From the NCBI GenBank assembly GCA_037954235.1, contig JBBMOA010000001.1, positions 19,176,643 through 19,240,642 on the forward strand: a DNA stretch of 64,000 bases. Reading direction: 5' to 3'. Below the pieces are notes generated by a model. That model worked only from the letters and a program-made list of their open reading frames with translations, did no database searches and was not told where the DNA came from. A program made the position numbers and the translations under genes. The stretch is from Aulostomus chinensis. Lineage: Eukaryota; Chordata; Actinopteri; Syngnathiformes; Aulostomidae. Of the stretch, positions 30,083 to 42,010 are shown in pieces. Numbering within the stretch: the first letter of the stretch is position 1; each line of letters begins with the position of its first letter.

Positions 30083-32579
30083 AGAATTGCTAATAAACTC
30101 AAAATGATGCTAAAAGTAATGTTGTGAAAGTTTCTAATAACCTCAAAGTAATGCTGACAGTCATGTAGTAAGAGTTTCTATGAACTTCAAAATAATGCGA
30201 CAATGATGTCGTAAGAATTGCTAATAAACTCAAAATGATGCTAACAGTAATGTAGTGATAGTTGCTAATAAACTCAGTGATGCTTACAGTAATGTAGTAA
30301 GTGTTTCGAACAACCTCAAAGTGATGCTGAAAGTCATGTAGTAAGAGTTGCTACTAACCTCAAAATAATGCAACAGTAATGTAGTAAGAATTGCTAATGA
30401 ACTCAAAATGATGCTGACAGTAATCTAGTGAGAGCTGCTAATAAACTCAAAATGATTCTGACAGTAATGTAGTAAGAGCTGCTAATAACGTCAAAATAAT
30501 GCTACAGTGATGTCGTAAGAATTGCTAATAAAATCAAAATGATGCTCACAGTGATGTAGTGATAGTTGTTAATAAACTCAGTGAAGCTTAAAGTAATGTA
30601 GTAAGTGTTTTTAACAACCTCAAAGTGATTCTGACAGTCATGTAGTAAGAGTTAAAAACGAACCTTAAAATAATGCTAACAGTAATTTAGTAAGAGCTGC
30701 TAATAACCTCAAAATAATGCGACAGTAATGTAGGAAGAATTGTTAATGAAATCAAAAATGATGCTAACATTAATGTAGTGATAGTTGCTTATAAACTAAA
30801 AGTGATGCTTAAAGTAATGTAGTAAGTGTTTCGAACAACCTCAAAGTGATGCTGACAGTCAGTTAGAAAGAGTTGCTTAAAATAATGCAACAGTAATGTA
30901 GTAAGAGTTGCTAACAACCTCAAAATAATGCGACAGTGATGTCAGAAGAATTGGTAATAACCTCAAAATGATGCTGAAAGTGATGTCGTCAGAATTGCTC
31001 ATGAACTCAAGATGATGCTAACAGTAATGTAGTGATAGTTGCTAATAAACTCACTGGTGCTTAAAGTAATGTAGTCAGTGTTTTAAACAACCTCAAAGTG
31101 ATGCTGACAGTCATGTAGTAAGAGTTGCTACGAAACTCAAAATAATGCGACAGTGATGTCGTAAGAATTGCTATTGAACTCAAAACGATGCTAACAGTAA
31201 CGTGGTGATAGATGCTAATAAACTCAGTGATGCTGACAGTAATGTAGTAATAGTTGCTAAAAACCTCAAAATGATGCGACAGTGATGTCGTAAGAATTGC
31301 TAATGAACTCAAAATGATGCGACAGTGATGTCGTAAGAATTCCTAATGAACTCAAAATGATGCGACAGTGATGTCAGAAGAATTGCAAATGAACTCAAAA
31401 TGATGCTGACGGTCATGAAGTGAGAGTTGCTACTATCCTCAAAATGATGCTACAGTGATGTAGGAAGAGTTGCTACGAACCTCAAAATAATGCGACAGTT
31501 ATGTTCTAAAAATTTCAAATGAACTCAAAATGATGCTGATGGTAATCTAGTAAGAGTTGCTAAAAAACTCAAAATAATGCGAAAGTGATGTCGTAAGAAT
31601 TGCTAATAAACTCAAAATAATACTGACATTATTGTAGTAATAGTTGCTACGAACCTCAAAATGATGCTACAGTGAGGTCGTAAAGATTGCTAATGAACTC
31701 AAAATGATGCTACAGTGATGTAGGAAGAATTGTTAATGAATTAAAGAATGATGCTGATGGTAATGTTGTGAGAGTTGCGAAAAACCTCAATATGATGATT
31801 ACAATAATGTCGTAAGAATTCCTAATGAACTCAAAATGATGCTACAGTGATATTCTAAGGATTGCTAATAAACTCAAAATGATGCTAACAGTAATGTAGT
31901 GATAGTTGCTAATAAACTCAGTGATGCTTGCAGTAATGTAGTGAAAGTTTCGAATAACCTCAAAGTGATGCTGACAGTCTTGTAGTAATATTTGCTACGA
32001 ACCTCAAAATGATGCTACAGTGATGTAATTAGAGTTACTAATGATCTCAAAATGATGCTGAGAGTGATGTCGTAAGATTTGCTAATAACCTCAAAAAATG
32101 CTACAGTGATGTAGGAAGAGTTGCTAACGACCTCAAAAACAATGCTACAGGGATGTAGGAAGAGTTGCTAATAACCTCAAAATAATGCGACAGAGATGTC
32201 GTAAGAATTGCTAATGAAATCAAAATAATGCTAACAGTAATGCAGTGAAAGATTCGAATAACCTCAATGATAATAATGAACTCAAAATGATGCTGACAGT
32301 GATGTAATGAGAGTATCTACTAATTTCAAAAAGATGCGAAAGTGATGTCATGAGAGTTGCTTCTATCCTCAAAATGATGCTACAGTGATGTAGTGAGAGT
32401 TTCGATGAACCTCAAAATGATGCTACAGTGATGTACTGAGAGTTGCTTAAAACCTTAAAATGATGCTGACAGTCATGTAGTGAGAGTTGCTACTATCCTC
32501 CAAATGATGCTACAGTGATGTCGTGAGAGTTGCTTAAAATCTCAAAATAATGCAACAGTGATGTGGTGAGAGTTGCTTC
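30083..32579 (-). repeat. 43-44 bp satellite block C (minus orientation)
   Basis: About 57 monomers of the same subfamily as blocks A and B (ACAGTGATGTCGTAAGAATT, GCTAATAAACTCAGTGATGC). It starts immediately after the deleted U1 unit and runs to the solo LTR. The last ~250 bp shift toward the GTGAGAGTTGCT subfamily. Confidence 0.95.
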
Positions 32580-33021
32580 TGTCACGACCCGGCTCAGAAA
32601 TCGTGACATCGAAGGAGGGAGACGCAGACTAAACGTGACACACAACTAATAATTTATTATTAGTAAGGCAAAATCAACACAAGGAAAACCATAACGTTTA
32701 GTGGAGTGTGGTTATCAGTAGTGTCAGTGGTGAGTGCGAGTGTGTGCATGAGTGTACAGGGGGTGTATGTGTGCGGTGTGATGGATGCAGAGAACTAAAC
32801 AAGACATAACTCAAGAAACACAACCATCGCTCCGACGTGGGCCAGGAGGAGTGAGCGAGAGACAGCCGGCCAGGTTGGCCGCCTGCTTTATAGCTGGGAG
32901 ACGCCGGGCCCAGGTGCTCCCAATTAGTCAGCAGCTCCGCCCCATGAAGCTCGAACCAGAGAAGGGAAGGAAGTGAAAAATAATGCAACGCCCCCATGCC
33001 CGTGACCATGGAGACGTGACA
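32580..33021 (-). mobile_element. Solo LTR inserted in satellite
   Basis: 442 bp bounded by TGTCACGAC and GACGTGACA, so it has TG...CA ends in a short inverted repeat. On the minus strand a TATAAAG box (32886-32892) is followed about 230 bp later by AATAAA (32653-32658), in the order expected for U3-R-U5. No internal retroelement sequence is present, so it is a solo LTR. The flanking four bases are CTTC and CTAC, a possible target-site duplication with one change. Satellite monomers continue on both sides. A Ty3/Gypsy-type origin is likely but not shown. Confidence 0.78.
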
Positions 33022-36000
33022 CTACGAACCTCAATATGATGCTACAGTAATGTAGTGAGAGTTAGTACTAATCTAAGAAATGATGCTCCAGTGATGTAAA
33101 AAAAAATTGCTACAAACCTAAGAAATGATGCTACAGTGATTTAGTGAGAGTTGCTGAAAACCTCAAAATGATGCTAAGTGTCATGAAGTGAGAGTTGCTA
33201 CTTTCCTCAAAATGATGCTGCAGTGATGTAGTAAGAGTTGCTAAAAATCTCAAAATGATGCTTCAGTGATGTGGTGAGAGTTGCTAAAAACCTCAAAATG
33301 ATGCTACAGTAATGTAGTGAGAGTTGCTTAAAACCTCAAAATGATGCCACAGTAATGTAGTGAGAGTTGCTAAAAACCTCAAAATGATGCTACAGTGATG
33401 TAGTAAGAGTTGCTTAAAACCTCGAAATGATGCTACAGTAATGTAGTGAGAGTTCCTAAAAACCTCAAAATGATGCTTCCAGTCATGTAGTGAGAGTTGC
33501 TAAAAACCTCAAAATGATGCTACAGTGATGTAGGAAGAGTTGCTAAAAATCTCAAAATGATGCTTCAGTGATGTGGTGAGAGTTGCTAAAAACCTCAAAA
33601 TGATGCTACAGTAATGTAGTGAGAGTTGCTTAAAACCTCAAAATGATGCCACAGTAATGTAGTGAGAGTTGCTAAAAACCTCAAAATGATGCTACAGTGA
33701 TGTAGTAAGAGTTGCTTAAAACCTCGAAATGATGCTACAGTAATGTAGTGAGAGTTCCTAAAAACCTCAAAATGATGCTTACAGTCATGTAGTGAGAGTT
33801 GCTAAAAACCTCAAAATGATGCTACAGTGATGTAGGAAGAGTTGCTAAAAACCTCAAAATGATGCTCCAGTGATGTAGTGAGAGTTGCTACTAATCTAAG
33901 AAATGATGCTCCAGTGATGTAGTGAGAGTTGCTTAAAACCTCAAAATGATGCTACAGTGATGTAGTGAGAGTTGCTACTATCCTCAAAATGATGCTACAG
34001 TGACGTAGTGAGAGTTGCTTAAAATCTCAAAATGATTCAACAGTGATGTGGTGAGAGTTGCTTCTAACCTCAAAATGATGCTACAGTGATGTAGTGAGAG
34101 TTGCTACGAACCTCAAAATGATACTACAGTGATGTGGTGAGAGTTGCGAAAAACCTCAAAATGATGCTACAGGAATGTAGTGAGAGTTGCTACGAACCTC
34201 AAAATGATGCTAACAGTAATGTAGTGAGAGTTGCTACGAACCTCAAAATGATGCTACAGTGATGTAGTGAGAGTTGCTACTAACCTCAAAATGATGCTAC
34301 AGTGATGTGGTGAGAGTTGCTACTAACCACAAAATGATGCTACAGTAATGTAGTGAGTTGCTACGAACCTCAAAATGATGCTACAGTGATGTGGTGAGAG
34401 TTGCGAAAAACCTCATAATGATGCTACAGTAATGTAGTGAGAGTTGCTACGATCCTCCAAATGATGCTACAGTGATGTAGTGAGAGTTGCGACTATCCTA
34501 CAAATGATGCTACAGTGATGTAGTGAGAGTTGCTACTATCCTCAAACTGATGCTACAGTTATGTCGTGAGAGTTGCTTAAAATCTATAAATGATGCTTCA
34601 GTGATGTGGTGAGAGTTGCTAAAAATCTCAAAATGATGCTTCAGTGATGTAGTGAGAGTTGCTACTTATCTCAAAATGATGCTACAGTGATGTAGTGAGA
34701 GTTGCTAAAACCCTAAAAATGATACTGACAGTAGTGTAGTGACAGTTTCTGCTGAACTCAAAATAAAGCTACAGTAATGTAGTGAGAGTTGCTACGAACC
34801 TCAAAATGATGCCAAAGTGAGGGAATGAGACTTGCTACTAACCTAAGAAATGATGCTACAGTGATGTGGTGAGAGTTGCAACTAATCTCAAAATGATGCC
34901 AAAGTGATGTCATGAGAGCTGCTACGAACCTCAAAATGATGCTAAAGTCATTTAGTGAGAGTTGCTAAAAACCTAAAAATGATACTGACAGTAATGTAGT
35001 GTGAGTTTCTGTTAACTCAAAATAATGCTACAGTGATGTAGTGAGAGTTGCTACCAACCTCAAAATGATGCTGATAGTGATGTAGTGACAGTTGCTAAAA
35101 ATCTCAAAATGATGCTATCAGTAATGTTGTGACAGTTGCTAAAAACCTCAAACTGATGCTACAGTGATGTAGTGAGAGTTGCTACTAATCTCAAAATGAC
35201 GCTGACACTCATGTCGTGGGAGTTTCAAAAATCCTCAAAATGATGCTCCAGTGATGTAGTGAGAGTTGCTACTAATCTCAAAATGATGCTGACAGTGATG
35301 TAATGAGAGTTGCTACTAACCTAAGAAATGATGCTACAGTGATGTGGTGAGAGTTGCTAAAAACCTCAAAATGATGATTACAGTAATGTATTGAGAGTTG
35401 CAACTCACCTAAAAATGATGCTGGAGTGATGTAGTGAGAGTTGCTAAAAACCTAAGAAATGATGCTGCAGTGATGTGGTGAGAGTTGCTACGATGCTCAA
35501 ATGATGCTACAGTGATGTAATAAGAATTGCCACTCACCAAACAAATGATGCTACAGTGATGTAGTGAGAGTTGCGAAAAACCTCAAAATGATGCCACAAT
35601 AATGTAGTGAGAGTTGCGACGAACCTCAAAATGATGCTGAAGTGATGTAATGAGAGTTGCTACTAACCTAAGAAAGGATGCTACAGTGATGTGGTGAGAG
35701 TTCTACGAACCTCAAAATGATGCTGACAGTTATGTAGTGAGAATTGCTACGAACCTTTAAATGATTCTACAGTGATGTAGTGAGTTACTACTATCCTCAA
35801 AATGATGCTTCAGTGATGTAGTAAGAGTTGCTACTACCCTAAGAAATGATGCTCCAGTGATGTGGTGAGAGTTGCTAAAAACCTCAAAATGATGCTGACA
35901 GTAATGTAGTGAGAGTTTCTGCTAAACTCAAAATGATTCTTCAGTGATGTAGTGAGAGTTTCAACTATTCTCAAAATGATTCTTCAGTGATGTAGTGAGA

Positions 36001-38560
36001 GTTGCTACTAACCTCAAAATGATGTGACACTGATGTGGTGAGAGTTCTACGAACCTCAAAATGATGCTCAAGTGATGTAATGACAGTTGCTACTAATTTA
36101 AAAATGATGCTAAAGTGATGTAATGAGAGTTGCTACGAACCTAAGAAATGATGCGACAGTGATGTAGTGAGAGTTACTAGGATGCTCAAAATGATGCTGA
36201 CAGTAATGTAGTAAGAGTTGCTTAAAACCTAAAAATTGACGCTAAAGTCATGGAGTGAGAGTTGCTACGAACCTCAAAATGATGCAGTGATGAAGTAAGA
36301 GTTGACACTATCCTCAAATTGATGCTTACAGTAATGTAGTGAGAGTTTCTTCTTAACTGAAAATAAAGCTACAGTGATGTCGTGAGAGTTTCTTCTTAAC
36401 TGAAAATAAAGCTACAGTGATGTCGTGAGAGTTTCTTCTCACATAAGAAATGATAATCAAGTGATGTAATGAGAGATGCTACGAACCTAAGAAATGATGC
36501 TACAGTGTTGTGGTGAGAGTTGCTACTAATGTCAAAATGATGCGGACAGTGATGTAATGAGAGTTGCTTCTAACCTAAGAAATGATGCTGCAGAGATGTG
36601 GTGAGAGTTGCTACGATGCTCAAAATGATGCTAAAGTGATGTAATGACAGTTGCTACTAACCTAAGAAATGATGCTACAGTGATGTGGTGAGAGTTGCTA
36701 CGAATCTCAAAATGATGCGACAGTGATGTAAAGAGAGTTGCGACGAACCTCAAAATGATGCGAAAGTGATGTAGTGAAACTGCGACTAACCTCAAAATGA
36801 TGCTTGCAGTGATGTCGTGAGAGTTGCTACGAACCTCAAAATGATGCGAACGTGATGTAATGAGAGTTGCTATTAACCTAAGAAATGATGCGACAGTGAT
36901 GTAATGAGATTTGCTTAAAACCTCAAAATGATGCTACAGTGATGTAGTGAGAGTTACTACGAACCTCAAAATGAATCTGCAGTGATGAAGTAAGAGTTTC
37001 TGCTTAACTGAAAATAGAGCTACAGTGATGTAGTGAGAGTTGCTACTCATCTAAAAATTATGCTACAGTCATGTCATAAGAGTTTCTTCTCACATAAGAA
37101 ATGATAATCAAGTCATGTAATGAGAGATGCTACTCACCTAAGAAATGATGCTACATTAATGTCGTGGGAGTTGCTCCTCATTTCAAAATGATGCTGACAG
37201 TGATGGAGTGAGAGTTGCTCGTAACCTAAAAATGATACGACAGTGATGTAGTGAGAGTTGCTACTAAGCTAAGAAGTGATGCTACAGTGATGTGGTGAGA
37301 GTTGATAGTAATTTCAAAATAATGCTAAAGCAGTGTAATGAGAGTTGCTACTTCCCTAAGAAATGATGCTACAGTGATGTAGTGAGAGTTGCTACGAACC
37401 GCAAAATGATGCTACAGTGATATAATGAGGTTTGCTATTTACCTAAGAAATGATGCTACAGTGATGTGGTGAGAGCTGCTACAAAGCTCAAAATGATGCT
37501 ACAGTGATGTAATGAGGGTTGCTACGAATCTCAAAAAGATGCTACAGTAATGTCGCGAGAGTTGCGACTATCCTCAAAATGATGCTAAAGCAGTGTAATG
37601 AGAGTTGCTACTTCCCTAAGAAATGATGCTACAGTGATGTGGTGAGAGTTGCTACTAATCTCAAAATGATGCTAAAGTGATGTGGTGAGAGTTGCTACTT
37701 ACCTAAGAAATGATGCTACAGTGATGTGGTGAGAGTTGCTACTAATCTCAAAATGATGCTGACAGTGATGGAGTGAGATTTGCTACGAATCTCAAAATGA
37801 TGCTACAGTGATGTCGTGAGAGTTGCGACTATCCTCAAAATGATGCGACAGTGATGTAGTGAGAGTTGCTACAAATCTCAAAATGATGCTGACAGTGATG
37901 TCGTGAGAGTTGCTACGATCCTCAAAATGATGCTAAAGTGATGTAATGAGAGTTGCTACAAACCTAAGAAGTGATGCTACAGTGATGTGGTGAGAGTTGA
38001 TAGTAATTTCAAAACAATGCTAAAGCAGTGTAATGAGAGTTGCTACTTCCCTAAGAAATGATGCTACAGTGATGTAGTGAGAGTTGCTACGAACCGCAAA
38101 ATGATGCTGCAGTGATGTAGTGAGAGTTGCTACGAATCTCAAAATGATGCTGACAGTGATGTCGTGAGAGTTGCTACGATCCTCAAAATGATGCTAAAGT
38201 GATGTAATGAGAGTTGCTACAAACCTAAGAAGTGATGCTACAGTGATGTGATGAGAGTTGATAGTAATTTCAAAATAATGCTAAAGCAGTGTAATGAGAG
38301 TTGCTACTTCCCTAAGAAATGATGCTACAGTGATGTCGTGAGAGTTGCTACGAACCGCAAAATGATGCTACAGTAATATAATGAGGTTTGCTATTTACCA
38401 AAGAAATGATGCTGCAGTGATGTGGTGAGAGTTTCTACAAAGCTCAAAATGATACTGAGAGTAATGTAGTGTGAGTTGCTACGAATTTCAAAATGATGCT
38501 AAAGTGATGTAATGAGAGTTGCTAATAACCTCAAAATGATGCTACAGTGATGTGAGCTTC
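33022..38560 (-). repeat. 43-bp satellite block D, GTGAGAGTTGCT subfamily (minus orientation)
   Basis: About 128 monomers of consensus TCAAAATGATGCTACAGTGA then TGTAGTGAGAGTTGCTAC. The block is more homogeneous than C at its left. Nested higher-order repeats are visible: a 301-bp (7-mer) near-identical tandem pair at about 33261-33862, and a 6-mer of about 258 bp near 37965-38490. From about 34.8 kb a CTAAGAAATGATG variant alternates with CTCAAAATGATG. Confidence 0.95.
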
Positions 38561-39057
38561 ATAAAGACCCAGGCCACTATTTGTGGTCATGCATCATTGT
38601 TGCTGACCAATGGTCCAACTTCATCAGTCAGTCAGTCAGAGACATTAGCATTTGTCGGCCTGGCCTGCTGCCAAAGACTAACACTGCTTTAGTTGATTTA
38701 CCTGTGCAGCCATGTCACGCTCCTCTCTGCCACCTCCACGGTCAGACGCCAGGTTAAACCAGCCAATGGCGTAAGAATCACTCTCAGAATCTGAAGCCCT
38801 CGTAGCTGCAGGGTTTTTCCACACAGCTTCTGTTGAGAGACAAAGTCCATCACTTGATTAACTCTCACCAACAGAAATGTGCAGTTTTCCACTCAGGACA
38901 GCTGCTGCATGCTGCTGTTTGTAAAAAGAAGGTCCAGTGGATCCGTTCAGTTCTACATTATTCAGCAGAGAGATGTCACCATTGAATAATGACCATATTT
39001 CCTAAAATTATAGCTCAACCACAGAGGGACCAGGCTACTAGAATGACCTCTGTTTAC
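38561..39057. other. Unassigned flank between satellite and hAT remnant
   Basis: Unique sequence with a (TCAG)n run at about 38617-38637 and no recognised frame; it may be the decayed 3' part of the hAT element. Terminal inverted repeats were not identified. Confidence 0.35.
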
Positions 39058-40140
39058 TAGAAGTGCTTCTCCTATGGTGGTGAACTCCTCAGCTGTCAGT
39101 GGAGTCAAATCTGTCTTAGAGAGGCCAGAGGTTCCCACACTGGTTCCCTCTCATCATGCAGCCCTGACAGCTGTGTGTGCTGTTCCAGCGTGTTGGCACC
39201 TCACTGATGAGTTTCAGGGTTGGCCCTCCCATCTGTTGCTGCACCTGAGCCAGCTTCTCCTTGGCTGTAGTGCTGATCTGAAGGATGTGACAGTGTTCCT
39301 GGCTTTGTGTCTGATGATGGAAGTGGGGATCTGATCACAGGATTTTCTGACTCCTAGATTCAGACGATGTGCAGCGCAGACTGAGTGGTGAATTTGGAGC
39401 TGTCTAGTGGATGCTGTCATGTTTGGTGCTGCGTCGCTCACAAGACACTTGACTTTGTTGGTGATGGCCCAGTCCTCCATCAGGCCTCTTTGGACTGGGG
39501 CCAAACTGTCAGCAGGGTGACTTTGTGGAAAGTCTTGCACTCCCAACACATTCATTCTCACTAATGCAGTGACAGGTCAGAGCCAAGGGAGCCTCCATGT
39601 CCACAGATGTCCACATGGCAGCTGGACTTCCTTTTTCACTCCTTCCCGTTCCTCCTGGTACTTTTTGGCCACCGTTTGTTTGATGGTCTGAAAATGACAC
39701 CCAGAGTAAATCAATACATTGAAATTCAAGATGAAATAAACTGGAGATATCAACAACTGCTTTAGATCATTTCCACACAAACCTTTCTGGTTGGCAAACA
39801 TATGAGGCTCAAGGACCTGAACCAGTTCCCTGAACCCTTCCCTCTCAACAGTGCTGAGGGGCTGGCAGTCCTTCAGGATCAAATTCAGCAGAGCCTCATC
39901 CAGCATCTGCTTCCTGGAAGCTGGATGGTTCAAAATGAAGGAGAGAAGAAATGAATAGGAATTAATGATCAATGAAGCAACTGTGAGTCAGTTGGAGAGT
40001 GGCTGTATACCTGAGTTCATCCTGGTGGATCTGGGACTTCATTCTCATGCCTGGCCCCATCAGGCCTCAGCACTGAAGAGGTGCTTTTGTTGAGATGAGA
40101 CGCTTCTGTCCAACAAATGCCACATTCAACCTGCAGAAAA
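39058..40140 (-). pseudogene. hAT-superfamily (ZBED-like) transposase, broken
   Basis: Minus-strand fragments in order are: a BED-finger remnant (VECGICWTEASHLNKSTSSV, then ARHENEVPDP, with the first zinc His replaced by Pro); LDEALLNLILKDCQPLSTVE; TIKQTVAKKYQEEREGVKKE; MWTSVDMEAPLALTCHCISE; CLVSDAAPNMTASTRQLQ; AHRLNLGVRKSCDQIP; and TDLTPLTAEEFTTIGEAL. Two introns with GT-AG ends appear kept (about 39907-40012 and 39690-39782). At least three frameshifts occur (after CHCISE, in the NST region, and before TDLTPL), and the Asp expected just before MWTS is Ala. The C-terminal dimerisation domain is not found. It is non-functional and could derive from a transposon or a host ZBED gene. Confidence 0.8.
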
Positions 40141-40309
40141 GAACATGAGTGCTCAGCTAAAAGTTCCTTTCTTCATGGTGACTGGTGTTTCTTAGTCTTA
40201 GACCACCAGGTTTCCAATGAGGTGTATCGGATACGTTGTTGTGTGCCGCTGAAATCCGTCCAATTCCGGCGTTGTTTCCTCATGAAATATGTTTGCCTTA
40301 AAGCTCATT

Positions 40310-40823
40310 AAAGTGTTGAACCACAATATCGTTCACCATAACTGAGTCATCTTCAAGATAACCTACTTCTACATTCCAGTCCCGGCTGCTCCTGTTCTGC
40401 TGCAGTCCAGAAAACAACAACCCGATACAATTGGCGCTCCTTCCCACAGCTCCGGCCCGGATCCGCATGGTTCCGCTGACTGACTGTGAGACGCGCTCCC
40501 TCCAGAGTGGCACAGCCCGATGGGGGTCCTTATCTGGCACGGGGGCGTAAAACAGGTGCGACTGAAAAGCCTGGTTTATTCTGCGTCGAGGGAACGCGTT
40601 GCTCTGCAATTCACCGCCAAGCCGCTAGGGGGTGTGGCTTTGTCTTTGTATTGTTTACGGGGCTCTTGTCGGATTCCTTGGTTTTCTTCCGGTCACAGAC
40701 AACAATTGTTGGCCATTTGTCAGTCTTTGTAGTGCCGCCAATAATCCTTTCTTCGGCTTGGTCCATTTTTTCTTGGAGCTTTCACCACAGAAACTTTGAA
40801 AATGGCGGTGTTGTTGTGCTGCG
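40310..40823. other. GC-richer unique segment upstream of the minisatellite
   Basis: Contains several CpG sites (for example GGCCCGGATCCGCATGG, GAGGGAACGCGTTGC) and open frames of about 100-137 codons on both strands without recognised domains. It could be an old promoter/CpG island or the 5' region of an element. Confidence 0.35.
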
Positions 40824-41202
40824 AACGGTTCTGATCCACCTTCCCTCCCCCTGTAGCTCCTCCTGTGTCCCCTCAGCGCTCTTGTTAGAACGGTTCTGAT
40901 CCATCTTCCCTCCCCCCGTAGCTCCTCCTGTGTCCCCTCAGCGCTCTTGTTAGAACGGTTCTGATCCACCTTCCCTCCCCCTGTAGCTCCTCCTGTGTCC
41001 CCTCAGCGCTCTTGTTAGAACGGTTCTGATCCACCTTCCCTCCCCCTGTTGCTCCTCCTGTGTCCCCTCAGCGCTCTTGTTAGAACGGTTCTGATCCACC
41101 TTCCCTCCCCCTGTAGCTCCTCCTGTGTCCCCTCAGCGCTCTTGTTAGAACGGTTCTTATCCACCTTCCCTCCCCCTGTAGCTCCTCCTGTGTCCCCTCA
41201 GG
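40824..41202. repeat. 65-bp minisatellite, about 5.8 copies
   Basis: AACGGTTCTGATCC recurs at 40824, 40889, 40954, 41019, 41084 and 41149, an exact 65-bp period. Units contain CACCTTCCCTCCCCCTGTAG and CTCCTCCTGTGTCCCCTCAG and differ by single bases (ATCTTCC, CTGTTGCTCC, TTCTTATCC). Each unit carries a pyrimidine tract plus CAG, so each could mimic a splice acceptor. Confidence 0.95.
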
Positions 41203-41394
41203 TTTCCAAACTCCCTCCCACTGGCTGGTGCTGAAGGAGGGCCAGAGCTCCTCCTACAGGAGCCCATCCTGGCCTCCCCTGCTGCAGCTCCTCCACTGAC
41301 CTCCCACCAGAGAGATGAGTCCCCTGGTTCAGAGGTGACAGACCACCTCTGGGAGCAGACAACAGAGACCACATCAGGCTGGACTCCTTGCAGG
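41203..41394 (+). other. Candidate exon after the minisatellite
   Basis: Starts right after CCCCTCAG and stays open for 63 codons (for example SLPLAGAEGGPELLLQEPIL) to a TGCAG/GTACGG donor. The proline-rich text could be the variable linker that precedes the laminin alpha-5 IV-type domain, in line with the laminin exons downstream. The phase does not match the next exon. Tentative. Confidence 0.3.
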
Positions 41395-42010
41395 TACGGA
41401 GGCTGACGGCTGCTGAGTGAGTGAGTTTACGACGCTCCCACCACTGCTGCTGGATTGATTTAACACATCTGGAATATTTAGATTTATTCTGGGTCAACAT
41501 CTGCATCTGTTGAAGTCCTCAGTCTCCATGCAGGTGGTGTTGTTCCAGATAAAAGGTCTCAATAACAGCATCACTCCAGATGAAACCATTCCAAAGAAGG
41601 CTAAGTGGAGCTGGCATATCAGCCCCCAATGGAAGCCTGCTGCTGCTGCCAAGCTCTCCATGTCATCATGGAAAAGTTGATTGTTCAACTCAATGTTTTT
41701 CCCATTGGGAGGAGATTTGTTGTTCCACCATGAAGTCTTTTCTGGTGATGAGTTTGTGTGTTGTAGTAGCATGAAGATATCTTGTTATCATGATCAACTC
41801 ATCTGGCCTGGTGGAAGAACGCTGCTGTGGATTCAGACGAGTCAAATCTGAACCAGGGACTTGTAGTTTTTTCCTCGGTCTCTGGACTCATAAAATGGAG
41901 ACCGGCCCAGTTTGACACTTTTGAACTCCTCCATGAGGTTCAAATCTCATGACTGAGATTCATGATTGGAAACATGTACCATTGAACATCGCTCTCATCC
42001 TTCTACTCAG

